DNA of 64,000 nt from VXYL01 sp965116935 (GTDB taxonomy: Bacteria > Pseudomonadota > Gammaproteobacteria > Pseudomonadales > Azotimanducaceae), in the NCBI GenBank assembly GCA_965116935.1, contig OZ220737.1, forward strand, positions 3,844,001 through 3,908,000. Reading direction: 5' to 3'. A program made the position numbers and the translations under genes. The notes under the pieces were generated by a model that made no database searches, had not been told where the DNA came from, and saw only the letters and a list, made by a program, of their open reading frames with translations. Positions 27,767 to 35,775 of this stretch are shown piece after piece. Every line of letters begins with the position of its first letter. Position 1 is the first letter of the stretch.

Positions 27767-29194
27767 TCACCAGCTGTCGATGGGATGCTTCTTGCGTTCC
27801 CGCCGAGCCGGCCTTCCGAACATCCCGAGCAGCCGCGACACCCGCTCTCGGGTCTCCCTCGGTGCGATCACGTCGTCGAACGCGTTGTGGTCCACCACCG
27901 CCGAGTAGCCGTCCCGCCGCCCGATCTCGACGCCAGGCCAGGCGAGGCGCAGCGCCGGTACGCCGCGGGTGGACGAGACGCCGGTCATGAGCGCGGCGCC
28001 GAGGCCCCGGCCTCGCCGCACCTGGACGCTGACGAGGCGCACCGTGCGCTGCTGGTGCGCGATCAGCGGCCGCGCGTGCCAGCGTGTCAGGCCGGGCTCG
28101 ACCGACGAGTCTTGGCCCTTGAGGTCCCAGTTGGCGACGCAGCCGGGCGTGTCGATGAGCGCGAGCATCGGGTATTCGTACGTGTTGCAGAGTTCCACGA
28201 AGCGCGCGATCTTGGAGGCGGCGTCGTGGTCAATCGCGCCGTCGTCCACCAGCGGCTGGTTGGCGAGGACCCCGACGCTGCGGCCGCCAATGCGCGCGAG
28301 GCACGTCAGGAGCGCCGGTGCGAACCGGGGGCGGAGCTCGAAGACGCTGTCCGCGTCCGAGATCGCACGGACGATCTTTCGCATGTCGTACGGCTGGCCC
28401 GCATCCGGCGCAAGCGCGTCGAGATCGACATCGGGCGCTGCGCCATCGGGCTTGTCGTTGTCGTAGTAGGAAAGATAGCGCTTCGCCGCGGCGATGGCCG
28501 CAGGTTCGTCCGCCACCAGGAGGTCGATGCCGCCGCTGCGCTCGTGCATCTCGGAACCTGCGAGTTCGTTGGGCTTGAGGCGCTGCCCGAGCGCGGCTTC
28601 CACCATGGGCGGCCCACCCATGCCGATGGAAGAGCCCGGCGTGCTGACGAGGAAGTCCGAGAAGCCGGCGAGGCTTGCGTGGCCGGCGAACGAAGGTCCC
28701 GAGACGATCGCCACCACCGGCGCCCACCCCGACAGTTCCGGCACCCCGTCCAGGAACGAAAAGCGCCCGACTGGGCCGCTCGTCTCGATGTGGCCCAAGC
28801 CCGCGCGGGGATGGCGGGCGCGGCTGCCGCCCCCATCGACGAACATGACAACCGGCCAGCGCTGCTCGACCGCCAGCGCGAACAGGCGGCCGAGCCGGCC
28901 CGCGCCGTAGCCGCCGCCGTGGTCCGTGTAATCGGTGGAGGAGGCGATCACCGGCCGTCCGTCCACGGTGCCGACGAAGTCCACGCCCCCGGCCTCGCCG
29001 ACCCAGTCCCCGTCACGCGTTCGCGCCGCGATGCCGCCGTACTCGACGCCCGAGTCGGGGTCGAGCAGCAACTCGATGCGTTCCCGTGCCGTCAGCTTCT
29101 CGGTGCCGTGCACGCGCGTGACGATGTCTGGCCGCGCCGCGTCCTTCAGGCGGTCCCGCGCCTTTTGCAGCGCCGTGATGTCCTCCGGGTCCAT
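27767..29194 (-). CDS. Acyl-CoA carboxyltransferase subunit (biotin-dependent carboxylase beta-like), second gene
   Basis: 475 residues of crotonase-like carboxyltransferase fold. The N-terminal half has LTARERIELLLDPDSGVEYG, the CoA-binding GGGSRARHP region and the oxyanion turn SGPSFAGHASLAGFSDF. The C-terminal half has GRSVGVLANQPLVDDGAIDHDAASKIARF and PMLALIDTPGC. Length and order match propionyl-CoA or methylcrotonyl-CoA carboxylase beta subunits. No biotin carboxylase or biotin carrier gene is nearby. It shares one base with the preceding gene (TGATG), so the pair is translationally coupled. Confidence 0.88.
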   Translation of the reverse strand: MDPEDITALQKARDRLKDAARPDIVTRVHGTEKLTARERIELLLDPDSGVEYGGIAARTRDGDWVGEAGGVDFVGTVDGRPVIASSTDYTDHGGGYGAGRLGRLFALAVEQRWPVVMFVDGGGSRARHPRAGLGHIETSGPVGRFSFLDGVPELSGWAPVVAIVSGPSFAGHASLAGFSDFLVSTPGSSIGMGGPPMVEAALGQRLKPNELAGSEMHERSGGIDLLVADEPAAIAAAKRYLSYYDNDKPDGAAPDVDLDALAPDAGQPYDMRKIVRAISDADSVFELRPRFAPALLTCLARIGGRSVGVLANQPLVDDGAIDHDAASKIARFVELCNTYEYPMLALIDTPGCVANWDLKGQDSSVEPGLTRWHARPLIAHQQRTVRLVSVQVRRGRGLGAALMTGVSSTRGVPALRLAWPGVEIGRRDGYSAVVDHNAFDDVIAPRETRERVSRLLGMFGRPARRERKKHPIDSW

Positions 29195-30684
29195 CAGCGC
29201 GGATCGATGGCGTGCTTTTTGGCGGATGCGCGTGCGCGCGGGGTGCGGTGCAGCATGGCGGCAATGGTCGCGCGTGTCCGAGACGGCTCGACGATGTCGT
29301 CGAACTGGTAGCTGCGACCGGCGCGCAGGCCGGATGCGGCGTCGCGCATGCGCTCGGCGTATCCGTCGCGAATGGCCATCGCCTCCTCGCGCGTTTCGGC
29401 AGCCAGGATCTCCTTGCGCTTGACGAGGTAGGCGGCGCCCTCGAGGGACATGCCGCCGGACTCGACCGACGGCCAGGCCAGACGCATCTCGGGCACCCGG
29501 CGCGCCGCGCCCCAGCCCGACATCGCGTACGGGCCGAGGCCGTAGGCCTTGCGGATCTGCACCGAGTAGAGCGGCACGGTGCGGTGATGCAGGGCCGCGA
29601 GCGGCCGGGCGTGGTGGCGCGCGATGCCCTCGCGTTCGGCCTGCGGACCCACCATGTAGCCGGGGTTGTCGACGAAGGTGACGATCGGGTAGTCATACGC
29701 GTCGCACAGCTCGACGAAGCGCGCCGCCTTGTCCGCGGCGGCAGCGTCGATGGCGCCCGCGAGCGGCGACTTCGGCTGGTTGGCGTAGATGCCGACCGTG
29801 CGCCCGTCGAGGCGCGCCAGCACCGTCAGCATGGACCTGCCCCAGGCTGCCCCGAGTTCCAGGCCGCTGCCGGCATCCGCGAACGCGCCGATGACCCGGC
29901 GCATGTCGTAGGGCCGGCGGCGGTTTTCCGGTATGACGTCGGCGATCTGGTCCGCATCGCCTGCAGCCTCGCCCGGGACGTGATCCACCAGGTACAGGCG
30001 CAGGTACCGGCGCACTGTGGCGACGGCTTGCTCCTCGTCGTCCACCACGACGTCGACATCGCCCGTCTTCGCGTAATCGGCGGCGCTGCACATGTGTCCG
30101 TCCTGCGTACCGAACTCGGCGCTCGCGGTCGCAATCGTGAAGTCCGCCAGCATCGCGATCGCGGCGTGCCCATCTACGGCGCGCCCGCTCACGACCGCGA
30201 CGGTGGGTGCCCAGCCGTTGAGCTCAGCGAGCCCGTCGCAGAGCTCGAAGCGCCCTCGCGGCGAGACGGCGATCGGCGGCGGCAACGGGTCGTCCAGGCG
30301 TGCGCCGCCGCCGTTCGCGAAGCAGACCAGCGGCCAGCGGTGCTCCACCGCGAGGTAGAGGAGCTTTGCCATCTTGCGGTGGTTGCGGTCGCTCTGCGTG
30401 CCGCCCAGCACGCTCTCGTCGTAACTGGCACCGACCACGGGCTCGCCGTGCACCAGGCCGACGCCCGCCACCAGACCGTCGGCGAACGCCTCGTCCCCGG
30501 GATCCGTCGTGCGCCCCGCGAGGGAGCCGTACTCAACGAAGCTCTCCTGATCTAAAAGCGCCGTCAGACGTTCGCGGGCGGTGAGCCGTCCGTGCCGGTG
30601 GACGGCGTCGACGACTCCCGGCCGGGCGTCGTCGCGGCCCCGCGCGCGTGCGTCGGCGATCTGGCGCAATAGGTGCGTTTCCAA
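29194..30684 (-). CDS. Acyl-CoA carboxyltransferase subunit, first gene
   Basis: 496 residues if started at TTG 30684, which follows AAGGGCACGC at good spacing. The open frame upstream enters a dispersed repeat, so longer starts are doubtful. Features: LTARERLTALLDQESFVEYG, ESVLGGTQSDRNHRKMAKLL, oxyanion turn SGRAVDGHAAIAMLADF, GRTVGIYANQPKSPLAGAID and YPIVTFVDNPGYMVG. It is a paralogue of the next gene, so the complex may be a heteromer. A truncated copy of its first 163 or so codons lies at 32432-32920. Confidence 0.87.
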   Translation of the reverse strand: METHLLRQIADARARGRDDARPGVVDAVHRHGRLTARERLTALLDQESFVEYGSLAGRTTDPGDEAFADGLVAGVGLVHGEPVVGASYDESVLGGTQSDRNHRKMAKLLYLAVEHRWPLVCFANGGGARLDDPLPPPIAVSPRGRFELCDGLAELNGWAPTVAVVSGRAVDGHAAIAMLADFTIATASAEFGTQDGHMCSAADYAKTGDVDVVVDDEEQAVATVRRYLRLYLVDHVPGEAAGDADQIADVIPENRRRPYDMRRVIGAFADAGSGLELGAAWGRSMLTVLARLDGRTVGIYANQPKSPLAGAIDAAAADKAARFVELCDAYDYPIVTFVDNPGYMVGPQAEREGIARHHARPLAALHHRTVPLYSVQIRKAYGLGPYAMSGWGAARRVPEMRLAWPSVESGGMSLEGAAYLVKRKEILAAETREEAMAIRDGYAERMRDAASGLRAGRSYQFDDIVEPSRTRATIAAMLHRTPRARASAKKHAIDPR

Positions 30685-30831
30685 GCGTGCCCTTAACCGC
30701 AATACCAAGCGGCCTCTAGCATGGCTGAACGCACGGCACGTGGGTAGTGGCCGGGACACTCGCTCCCGAACACACAAACATATTTCGCTTTGTCGTGTCT
30801 CCTCGCGATCCTTCACCATTGGTTGTTTCCC

Positions 30832-31251
30832 TCATCGCGTGTCAGCCTGCAGGTCGCGTACGACCGCGAGGAAAAGCAGGACCAGCGGAATCGCCACGAC
30901 ATTCAGCACGGTGTACTCGACAGGGTGATGCGTCCAGGCACCGACGACGACCACCGTGTAGTTGAAGACGAATATGGTTGCCATATACGCGGCCAGCGAG
31001 ACGACTTCTGCCCATAGCGTTCCGCGCCGTCCGCCAAGGAACCCCCACACGAAATAGAGCGCCATGAGAGCGATTGCCGTGTCGACTAGGGCGACGGCTG
31101 TCCAGGACGCGCTCGTCTGCGGATGCCAGCCCTCGGGGGGTGGCCACGGGAACTCGATCGTCAGGAGTCCTGTGAGAACCAGAACGTTGAAGACGATGTG
31201 TACGTCTGGAACACGCCGTAGTACCCGACCAGCCAGGGCATCGCGGCACAC
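30832..31251 (-). CDS. Four-helix membrane protein, N-terminus possibly frameshifted
   Basis: 139 residues as an open frame. Four hydrophobic segments are seen: IVFNVLVLTGLLTIEF, WTAVALVDTAIALMALYFVWGFL, VSLAAYMATIFVFNYTVVVVG and YTVLNVVAIPLVLLFLAVV. In the neighbouring frame, ATG 31241 encodes MPWLVGYYGVFQTY. Joined by a one-base shift near 31205, this would give FQTY-HIVFNVLV, a more natural N-terminus than MCRDALAGRVLRR. The function is unknown. It is convergent with the carboxyltransferase operon across a repeat arm. Confidence 0.5.
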   Translation of the reverse strand: MCRDALAGRVLRRVPDVHIVFNVLVLTGLLTIEFPWPPPEGWHPQTSASWTAVALVDTAIALMALYFVWGFLGGRRGTLWAEVVSLAAYMATIFVFNYTVVVVGAWTHHPVEYTVLNVVAIPLVLLFLAVVRDLQADTR

Positions 31252-31547
31252 CCCCCAGTCGCGTCGTTGCCTGATCCGTGCTTGACGTGCCGGGTTCCAA
31301 TCGAACTCGCGTGGTCATCGATTTGAGTCTGCTTCCGTTCATGTCTTGTGAGCCGCCACGCTAGCACCGCTGTCGGTTTCGGTCACGAGGAGCTCTGCAA
31401 ACGACACTCCGGACATAACGACAACCAGCGCATCACGGACGGAGGTCGGCCACCGGTTCGTTCGATCTTGGCTCGTCGGATTGACAGGTTCGCGCGACGT
31501 GGGCATCGTGCGCGCCCGATTGCGTTGAGAACGCCAGGGGCGAGGTG

Positions 31548-32171
31548 ATGTATGTCCTTTATGGAGCGCGGCGTTCGGGGTCGGTCGCGGTCGAGTGTGC
31601 CCTCGCCGAGATCGGCGCGGACTACGAGGTCCGAAAGCTCTCCCTGCGCAACGCCGAACAACGGCGTGCTGAATACGAGGCGATCAATCCCCAGCGCAAG
31701 GTCCCCGCGCTGGTCATTGACGGAGGACCGGTTCTCACCGAGTCCGTCGCGATCTTGCTGACCCTGGACGAACACCATCCCGAGGCGGGCTTGCTACCGC
31801 CGAAGGGTAGCATCCGACGCGCGCAATCCCTCCGCTGGCTCCTCTTCGCCGCGACAGAGATCTACCCAGTGGTCGAGATCAATGACTACCCGGAGCGGTT
31901 CGCCGTGGACCGCGACCGGACGGATGCGATCCGGGAGCGGGCGAGGGCGATCTGGCGGACGCGGTGGCTCGTGGTGGAAGAGAACGTCGTGGGGGATCCT
32001 TACTTTTCCAGGGACGGCTTCTCCCTCACCGACATATACCTCGCGGTGGTCAGCCGCTGGGCCCAGCAGGATGAGTGGCGACCGGCCCACCTACCAAAGA
32101 TCGAACGCCTGGCTGCGGCAGTCGCGGCTCGCCCGGCCATCGCCCCGGTGTGGGCACGGCACTTCGGCTAG
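31548..32171 (+). CDS. Glutathione S-transferase family protein
   Basis: 207 residues. The N-terminal fold is MYVLYGARRSGSVAVECALAEIGADYEV. The glutathione site is INPQRKVPALVIDGGPVLTESVAILL. The helical domain ends LPKIERLAAAVAARPAIAPVWARHFG. The start is ATG 31548 with GGCGAGG just before it; a GTG one codon earlier would also serve. It is unrelated to the neighbouring carboxyltransferase genes and different in sequence from the GST at 4139. Confidence 0.88.
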   Translation: MYVLYGARRSGSVAVECALAEIGADYEVRKLSLRNAEQRRAEYEAINPQRKVPALVIDGGPVLTESVAILLTLDEHHPEAGLLPPKGSIRRAQSLRWLLFAATEIYPVVEINDYPERFAVDRDRTDAIRERARAIWRTRWLVVEENVVGDPYFSRDGFSLTDIYLAVVSRWAQQDEWRPAHLPKIERLAAAVAARPAIAPVWARHFG

Positions 32172-32359
32172 ACACCGACCTCGGTCAAAAAGGGTCCACC
32201 GGGCTGTGCCTGATAACGACACTCCCGAAACGACACTCCCGAAACACAAACATCTCGTCGCACAGGCTACGTGGCCGATGTCTCACGAGTCTGTCGACGC
32301 ACTCAACACGGGTAGGGACAAGCCCAGCCCTTACGAGGCGCGTGCCGAATCTATTGGTC

Positions 32360-32378
32360 GGAGGGCGTCTCGCCCTCC
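32360..32378. repeat. Family B REP palindrome
   Basis: GGAGGGCGTCTCGCCCTCC, followed by a GCGCC/GGCGC hairpin as in the copies at 5.5 and 10 kb. Two repeat arms lie to its left (about 32228-32262) and an inverted one to its right (GGGACGAGATGCTGTGTG at 32412). Confidence 0.8.
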
Positions 32379-32431
32379 CAACGCGCCGACAGGCGCGTAA
32401 TCCGGGGGCGAGGGACGAGATGCTGTGTGCC

Positions 32432-32920
32432 GACGGTCGGTGCCCAGCCGTTGAGCTCCGCGAGCCCGTCGCAGAGCTCGAAGCGCCCTCGCGGCGAGAC
32501 AGCGATCGGCGGTGGCGGCAACGGGTCGTCCAGGCGTGCCCCGCCGCCGTTCGCGAAGCAGACCAGCGGCCAGCGGTGCTCCACCGCGAGATAGAGGAGC
32601 TTTGCCATCTTGCGGTGGTTGCGGTCGCTCTGCGTGCCGCCCAGCACGCTCTCGTCGTAACTGGCACCGACCACGGGCTCGCCGTGCACCAGGCCGACGC
32701 CCGCCACCAGACCGTCGGCGAACGCCTCGTCCCCGGGATCCGTCGTGCGCCCCGCGAGGGCGCCGTACTCAACGAAGCTATCGAGGTCGAAGAGCGCCGT
32801 CAGACGTTCGCGGGCGGTGAGCCGTCCGTGCCGGTGGACGCCGACGACGACTCCCGGCCGGGCGTCGTCGCGGCCCCGCGCGCGTGCGTCGGCGATCTGG
32901 CGCAAGACGTGCGTTTCCAA
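32432..32920 (-). pseudogene. Truncated copy of the carboxyltransferase gene (5' part)
   Basis: This stretch matches about 30206-30684, the first 160 or so codons of the intact carboxyltransferase, at about 97% identity. Similarity continues upstream of the start to about 32983. It contains one in-frame CCG insertion in the proline run and a few substitutions (ETHVLRQ for ETHLLRQ, LFDLDSF for LLDQESF). Coding homology ends at GWAPTV. The breakpoint lies 20 bases from an inverted repeat arm at 32412. Another element follows the other side at 33012. The fragment cannot make a functional subunit. Confidence 0.88.
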
Positions 32921-33011
32921 GCGTGCCCTTAACCGCAATACCAAGCCGCCTTTAGCATGGCTGAACGCACCGCACGTGGGTAGTGGCTTGGGTTGAGGCG
33001 GGTCCACTCGG

Positions 33012-33152
33012 GCGACACGCCCCGACGCGCGAACACTTCGTCCCACACCCTCGGAGGCAATCTCCCACTTCTGGCAATCGAAAACTGCACACGTTTTGCT
33101 TTTGTCGGGCGGTGTGTGGATCGAAATGTCTGTGCGTCGGGAGGGAGACCCG
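33012..33152. mobile_element. MITE-like element with inverted arms, just downstream of tRNA-Sec
   Basis: The left arm (33012-33070) reads CGACGCGCGAACACTTCGTC, then CCACACCCTCGGAGGCAATC and TCCCACTTCTGGCAATCG. It matches the right arm of the 21.2-kb element over about 55 bases. The right arm (33106-33152), reverse-complemented, reads CGACGCACAGACATTTCGAT, then CCACACACCGCCCGAC. The element ends 10 bases from the 3' end of the selenocysteine tRNA gene, so it may contribute the tRNA terminator. No gene lies inside. Confidence 0.55.
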
Positions 33153-33161
33153 CGAAAGGTC

Positions 33162-33255
33162 TGGCGGAAGAGGTAGGAGTCGAACCCACCAGGCGCCGTC
33201 AAGGCGTCTCAACGGCTTTGAAGGCCGCGCGCCCCACCGGAGGCGATGCTCTTCC
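33162..33255 (-). tRNA. selC: Selenocysteine tRNA (anticodon TCA), CCA encoded
   Basis: Reading the minus strand from 33255: acceptor GGAAGAG; a 6-bp D stem CGCCTC/GGGGCG with loop CGGT; anticodon loop CTTCAAA, so TCA; a long variable arm (GACGCCTTGACGGCGCC region); T arm GTGGG-TTCGACT-CCTAC; then CTCTTCC, G and CCA. The six-pair D stem, long variable arm and UCA anticodon identify tRNA-Sec rather than tRNA-Ser. The acceptor strand pairs as 7 bp with a 5-bp T stem, 12 in total, whereas the E. coli type has 8+5. The position-8 C has no partner. Confidence 0.93.
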
Positions 33256-33262
33256 ACGGGGG

Positions 33263-33268
33263 ATTATA
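33263..33268 (-). promoter_or_regulatory. -10 box of the selC promoter
   Basis: TATAAT, a perfect consensus, lies 7 bases before the tRNA 5' end on the minus strand. No TTGACA-like -35 occurs at 16-18 bases, so the promoter may rely on an upstream element or activator. Confidence 0.6.
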
Positions 33269-33503
33269 GGGCGTGGTGCAGCCTCTCGATGGCGTGTCCG
33301 CATCGTCTTTCGCAAGTGCTTGACAATCCATGCTGCGCTGGGCGACGATTTTGGTCGGCGCTGCTTCGCCCCTAGCCTTGGTCAGTCCTCCCCAGCGGGG
33401 CTGGTGTATGGGGTGAAGGGGGATCGATTCCTCGGAGCGTGGTCAAAGGTCAACTACTTCGGGTGGTGATCGCTGGGGGATCGAGCCCGCGGCGGGAAGA
33501 CCG

Positions 33504-34670
33504 ATGACAGTCAGAAAGCGATTCAAACGGCTCGTTCGAGCCCGCGCCGGTGCAACCGGCGAGTCGTACACCACTGCCCTCGCGCACTTCCGCCGAATCG
33601 CGGAGGAAGCGAACATGTCCCAACCAAGTGATCGTTATCTGGGCCTCGAAGACAGCGAATACGAGCAGATGCAGTCGCTCGCAGGCCTGACCCCCGACGC
33701 CGTCACCGACGCACTGCGACGCATCGGATCGCCATCTGAAGTGACTGCTTGCGAGCAAGTGCGGCAGTCGGCCTACAACTTCAGCTACGACATCGTCCTG
33801 GACGGCGGGCCAGCGGCGCTGAATGTCTGGTATGGCGAGCCGGCGGGCGCGGTGGCGGAGCTGGCGCTGAGGCGGCGTCTCGCCTCCTGCGGCCTGCCGG
33901 TGCAAAACGTGCTGGTTGCCGAGGCGGACGAGCGGCTAACCGTTGCGGGACATCCCGCTGTGGTGCTCGAACGGCTCCCAGACGAGGAAGGTCCGAACTA
34001 CGCACCCACCAAGGCTACCCCCTCCTATATCGAGACGGCCGCCGCCATGGCCCGCCTTGTGGCAAGGATTCATGTCGGTGCCATGGGGCTCGAGGATCTG
34101 GCCTATCGCGAGGCGCCTTGGCTCACCAACCTTGGCTCGTGGAAGACGGAGCTCGAAATGTCGCGCGCCGATGCGCGTGCCACAGCCATTCTCGATGAGG
34201 TGGACACGGCAGCGACCCGCTTCCTGACCTTCTGCGACGACGAGCAGCTGCCAGTGGGTGTTGTGCATGGCTGCCCCGGCGCGTGGACCGTCCTCGTGAC
34301 GCCTCGCTGGCAAATTGCCGCGCTGCTCGAGTTCGATTCGGCGCATCGAGACCACCTCGTGTTCGACATCGCCCACCTGATCACGCAGTGGGGACAGTGC
34401 GCTGTGTCGGAGACCAGGGCCCGCTTCGAGCCCGTCCTTATCCGGCGCATCCTCAAGGAATACTCCTCCGTCCGCCCCCTGTCGGAGGCCGAACGCCAGG
34501 CCCTCGTAACCGCGGTTCCTCTCCGTCACTGCATCGACTGGCTCCGCATCTGGAATGCGGTTGGCAACGAGGAGCTGGTGCCGTTCTCTTGGTCTGAATA
34601 CCTGGACGGAATGCAGGTCGAGCTCTTCGAGGACTCGGAGTGGCGCGAGCTCGTCATGGCCGCGGACTGA
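33504..34670 (+). CDS. Phosphotransferase-fold protein with degenerate catalytic loop
   Basis: 388 residues. The N-terminal 40 residues (KRFKRLVRARAGATGESYTTA) are a short module seen before various small proteins. From residue 75 the layout follows APH/choline-kinase proteins: VRQSAYNFSYDIVLDG, LRRRLASCGLPVQNVLV, VVLERLPDEEG, then MARLVARIHVGAMG. The catalytic loop, normally HGD....N, reads HGCPGAWTVL. The metal-binding Asp segment reads ALLEFDSAHRDHLVFDIAHLI. The catalytic Asp and Asn are therefore absent, suggesting a non-catalytic relative. No operon partner is seen. Confidence 0.6.
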   Translation: MTVRKRFKRLVRARAGATGESYTTALAHFRRIAEEANMSQPSDRYLGLEDSEYEQMQSLAGLTPDAVTDALRRIGSPSEVTACEQVRQSAYNFSYDIVLDGGPAALNVWYGEPAGAVAELALRRRLASCGLPVQNVLVAEADERLTVAGHPAVVLERLPDEEGPNYAPTKATPSYIETAAAMARLVARIHVGAMGLEDLAYREAPWLTNLGSWKTELEMSRADARATAILDEVDTAATRFLTFCDDEQLPVGVVHGCPGAWTVLVTPRWQIAALLEFDSAHRDHLVFDIAHLITQWGQCAVSETRARFEPVLIRRILKEYSSVRPLSEAERQALVTAVPLRHCIDWLRIWNAVGNEELVPFSWSEYLDGMQVELFEDSEWRELVMAAD

Positions 34671-34912
34671 CTGCGCTTCGGAAATGAAAACCAAGCCGGC
34701 GCCGTAGGGCTAGCCCGCAAGGGCGATCTGTCGGACTTCGTCGAACAGATACGGGCCCTTGGAGGGAAGGCATCCTGCCTTCCCTAGCGCCGATAGGCGC
34801 TCTTCTTCGCTCCGGCCAAACGCGCCTGTGGCGCGCTAGGGAAGGCAGAATGCCTTCCCTCCGGGGCCGGGGTTGACGTGGTTGAAGCTGGGGGGCGATG
34901 TTCTCCCGTACT
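34671..34912. repeat. Inverted pair of family A REP palindromes
   Basis: Two copies of the AGGGAAGGCA/TGCCTTCCCT palindrome lie at 34763-34785 and 34838-34860. They are in opposite orientation, each with its GCGCC-type satellite hairpin facing inward, like a BIME pair. The gap separates two convergent genes. No gene is present. Confidence 0.85.
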
Positions 34913-35731
34913 TCAACCCACCGTCAGGCGGTCGCCGACGTGGATGGTCGTGGTTCCCTCGACGCCCATGTAGGCGCCGAACATCACGCCGCCGGCGTAG
35001 CCGTTCTGGCGGTGGCGGTAGGACTTGAGAGTTGCCAGTGGCTCTGATGCGCGTTCGCCGGTTTCTTGGTCGGTGCAGGTGACGACGCAGCGTTCGCAGT
35101 GGGTGGCGCGGACGAGGCGCAAGTCCGGGCCGTGAAGGGTTGCGAGCGAGTCTTCGGCGTAGGCATCTAGGCCTTCGACGACGATGTTGGGGCGGAATCG
35201 GTTCATCGGCACTGGGGCGTCGAGGCGGGCGTTGAGGTCGGCCAGCGAGGCTTCGTTGGTGACCAGGACGGGCGCGACGTCGACGAAGCCGGCCTGGGCG
35301 ATGCCGTCGATGGGGGCGAACTCGTCGAGCGGAATCGAGCGGCGGTAGCTTGCCTTGAGCGCTGCAACGCGCACCTCGGCACCGACGACGCCGGAGAACC
35401 ACTCGGCCAACTCGTCTCCTTGGTCCACCACGGCGACTTGGTTGCCGTAGTAGTTGACGGTGGTCTCCTTGCCTGCCGACGTGACCGCGTGCGCGAGCGG
35501 CGGGTATTCGCCGTTGCTGAACGCGACGGTGTTGGCGTCGATGCGCCTGGCCGCAACGGTCGCGAGCCTCGGCAGCCGGGCTTGGTTGGCGGGTTTCCCG
35601 TCGCGAAGCGCCATGAGTTGACGGTCGCCCTTGATGCCGGCAGGCGAGACCGTCGCTGATGCCACCGGCATGGCACGGCAGCCCTTCATGGGGTAGGCGA
35701 AGAGCGCTTTGACTGTGCATTGTGCTGGCAT
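34913..35731 (-). CDS. MOSC domain protein with N-terminal beta-barrel domain
   Basis: 272 residues from ATG 35731 with GGAGAG upstream. The MOSC_N part is VKALFAYPMKGCRAMPVASATVSPAGIKGDRQLMAL. The MOSC part includes APVLVTNEASLADLNARL, MNRFRPNIVVEG and the conserved cysteine region HCERCVVTCTDQETG. It ends FGAYMGVEGTTTIHVGDRL. MOSC proteins bind the molybdenum cofactor through cysteine; bacterial YcbX/YiiM-like members detoxify N-hydroxylated compounds. Both invariant features are present. It is followed by the kinase-like gene upstream on the same strand (44-base gap). Confidence 0.88.
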   Translation of the reverse strand: MPAQCTVKALFAYPMKGCRAMPVASATVSPAGIKGDRQLMALRDGKPANQARLPRLATVAARRIDANTVAFSNGEYPPLAHAVTSAGKETTVNYYGNQVAVVDQGDELAEWFSGVVGAEVRVAALKASYRRSIPLDEFAPIDGIAQAGFVDVAPVLVTNEASLADLNARLDAPVPMNRFRPNIVVEGLDAYAEDSLATLHGPDLRLVRATHCERCVVTCTDQETGERASEPLATLKSYRHRQNGYAGGVMFGAYMGVEGTTTIHVGDRLTVG

Positions 35732-35775
35732 GGACTCTCCGAAATGAACGGTTTGCCGTGCGGCCGGCGAGCGCC

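Noticed and set aside
33012..33152. Integration site (att) at the 3' end of tRNA-Sec
   Set aside because: No duplicated tRNA 3' end and no integrase were found nearby; the sequence there is the inverted-arm repeat.
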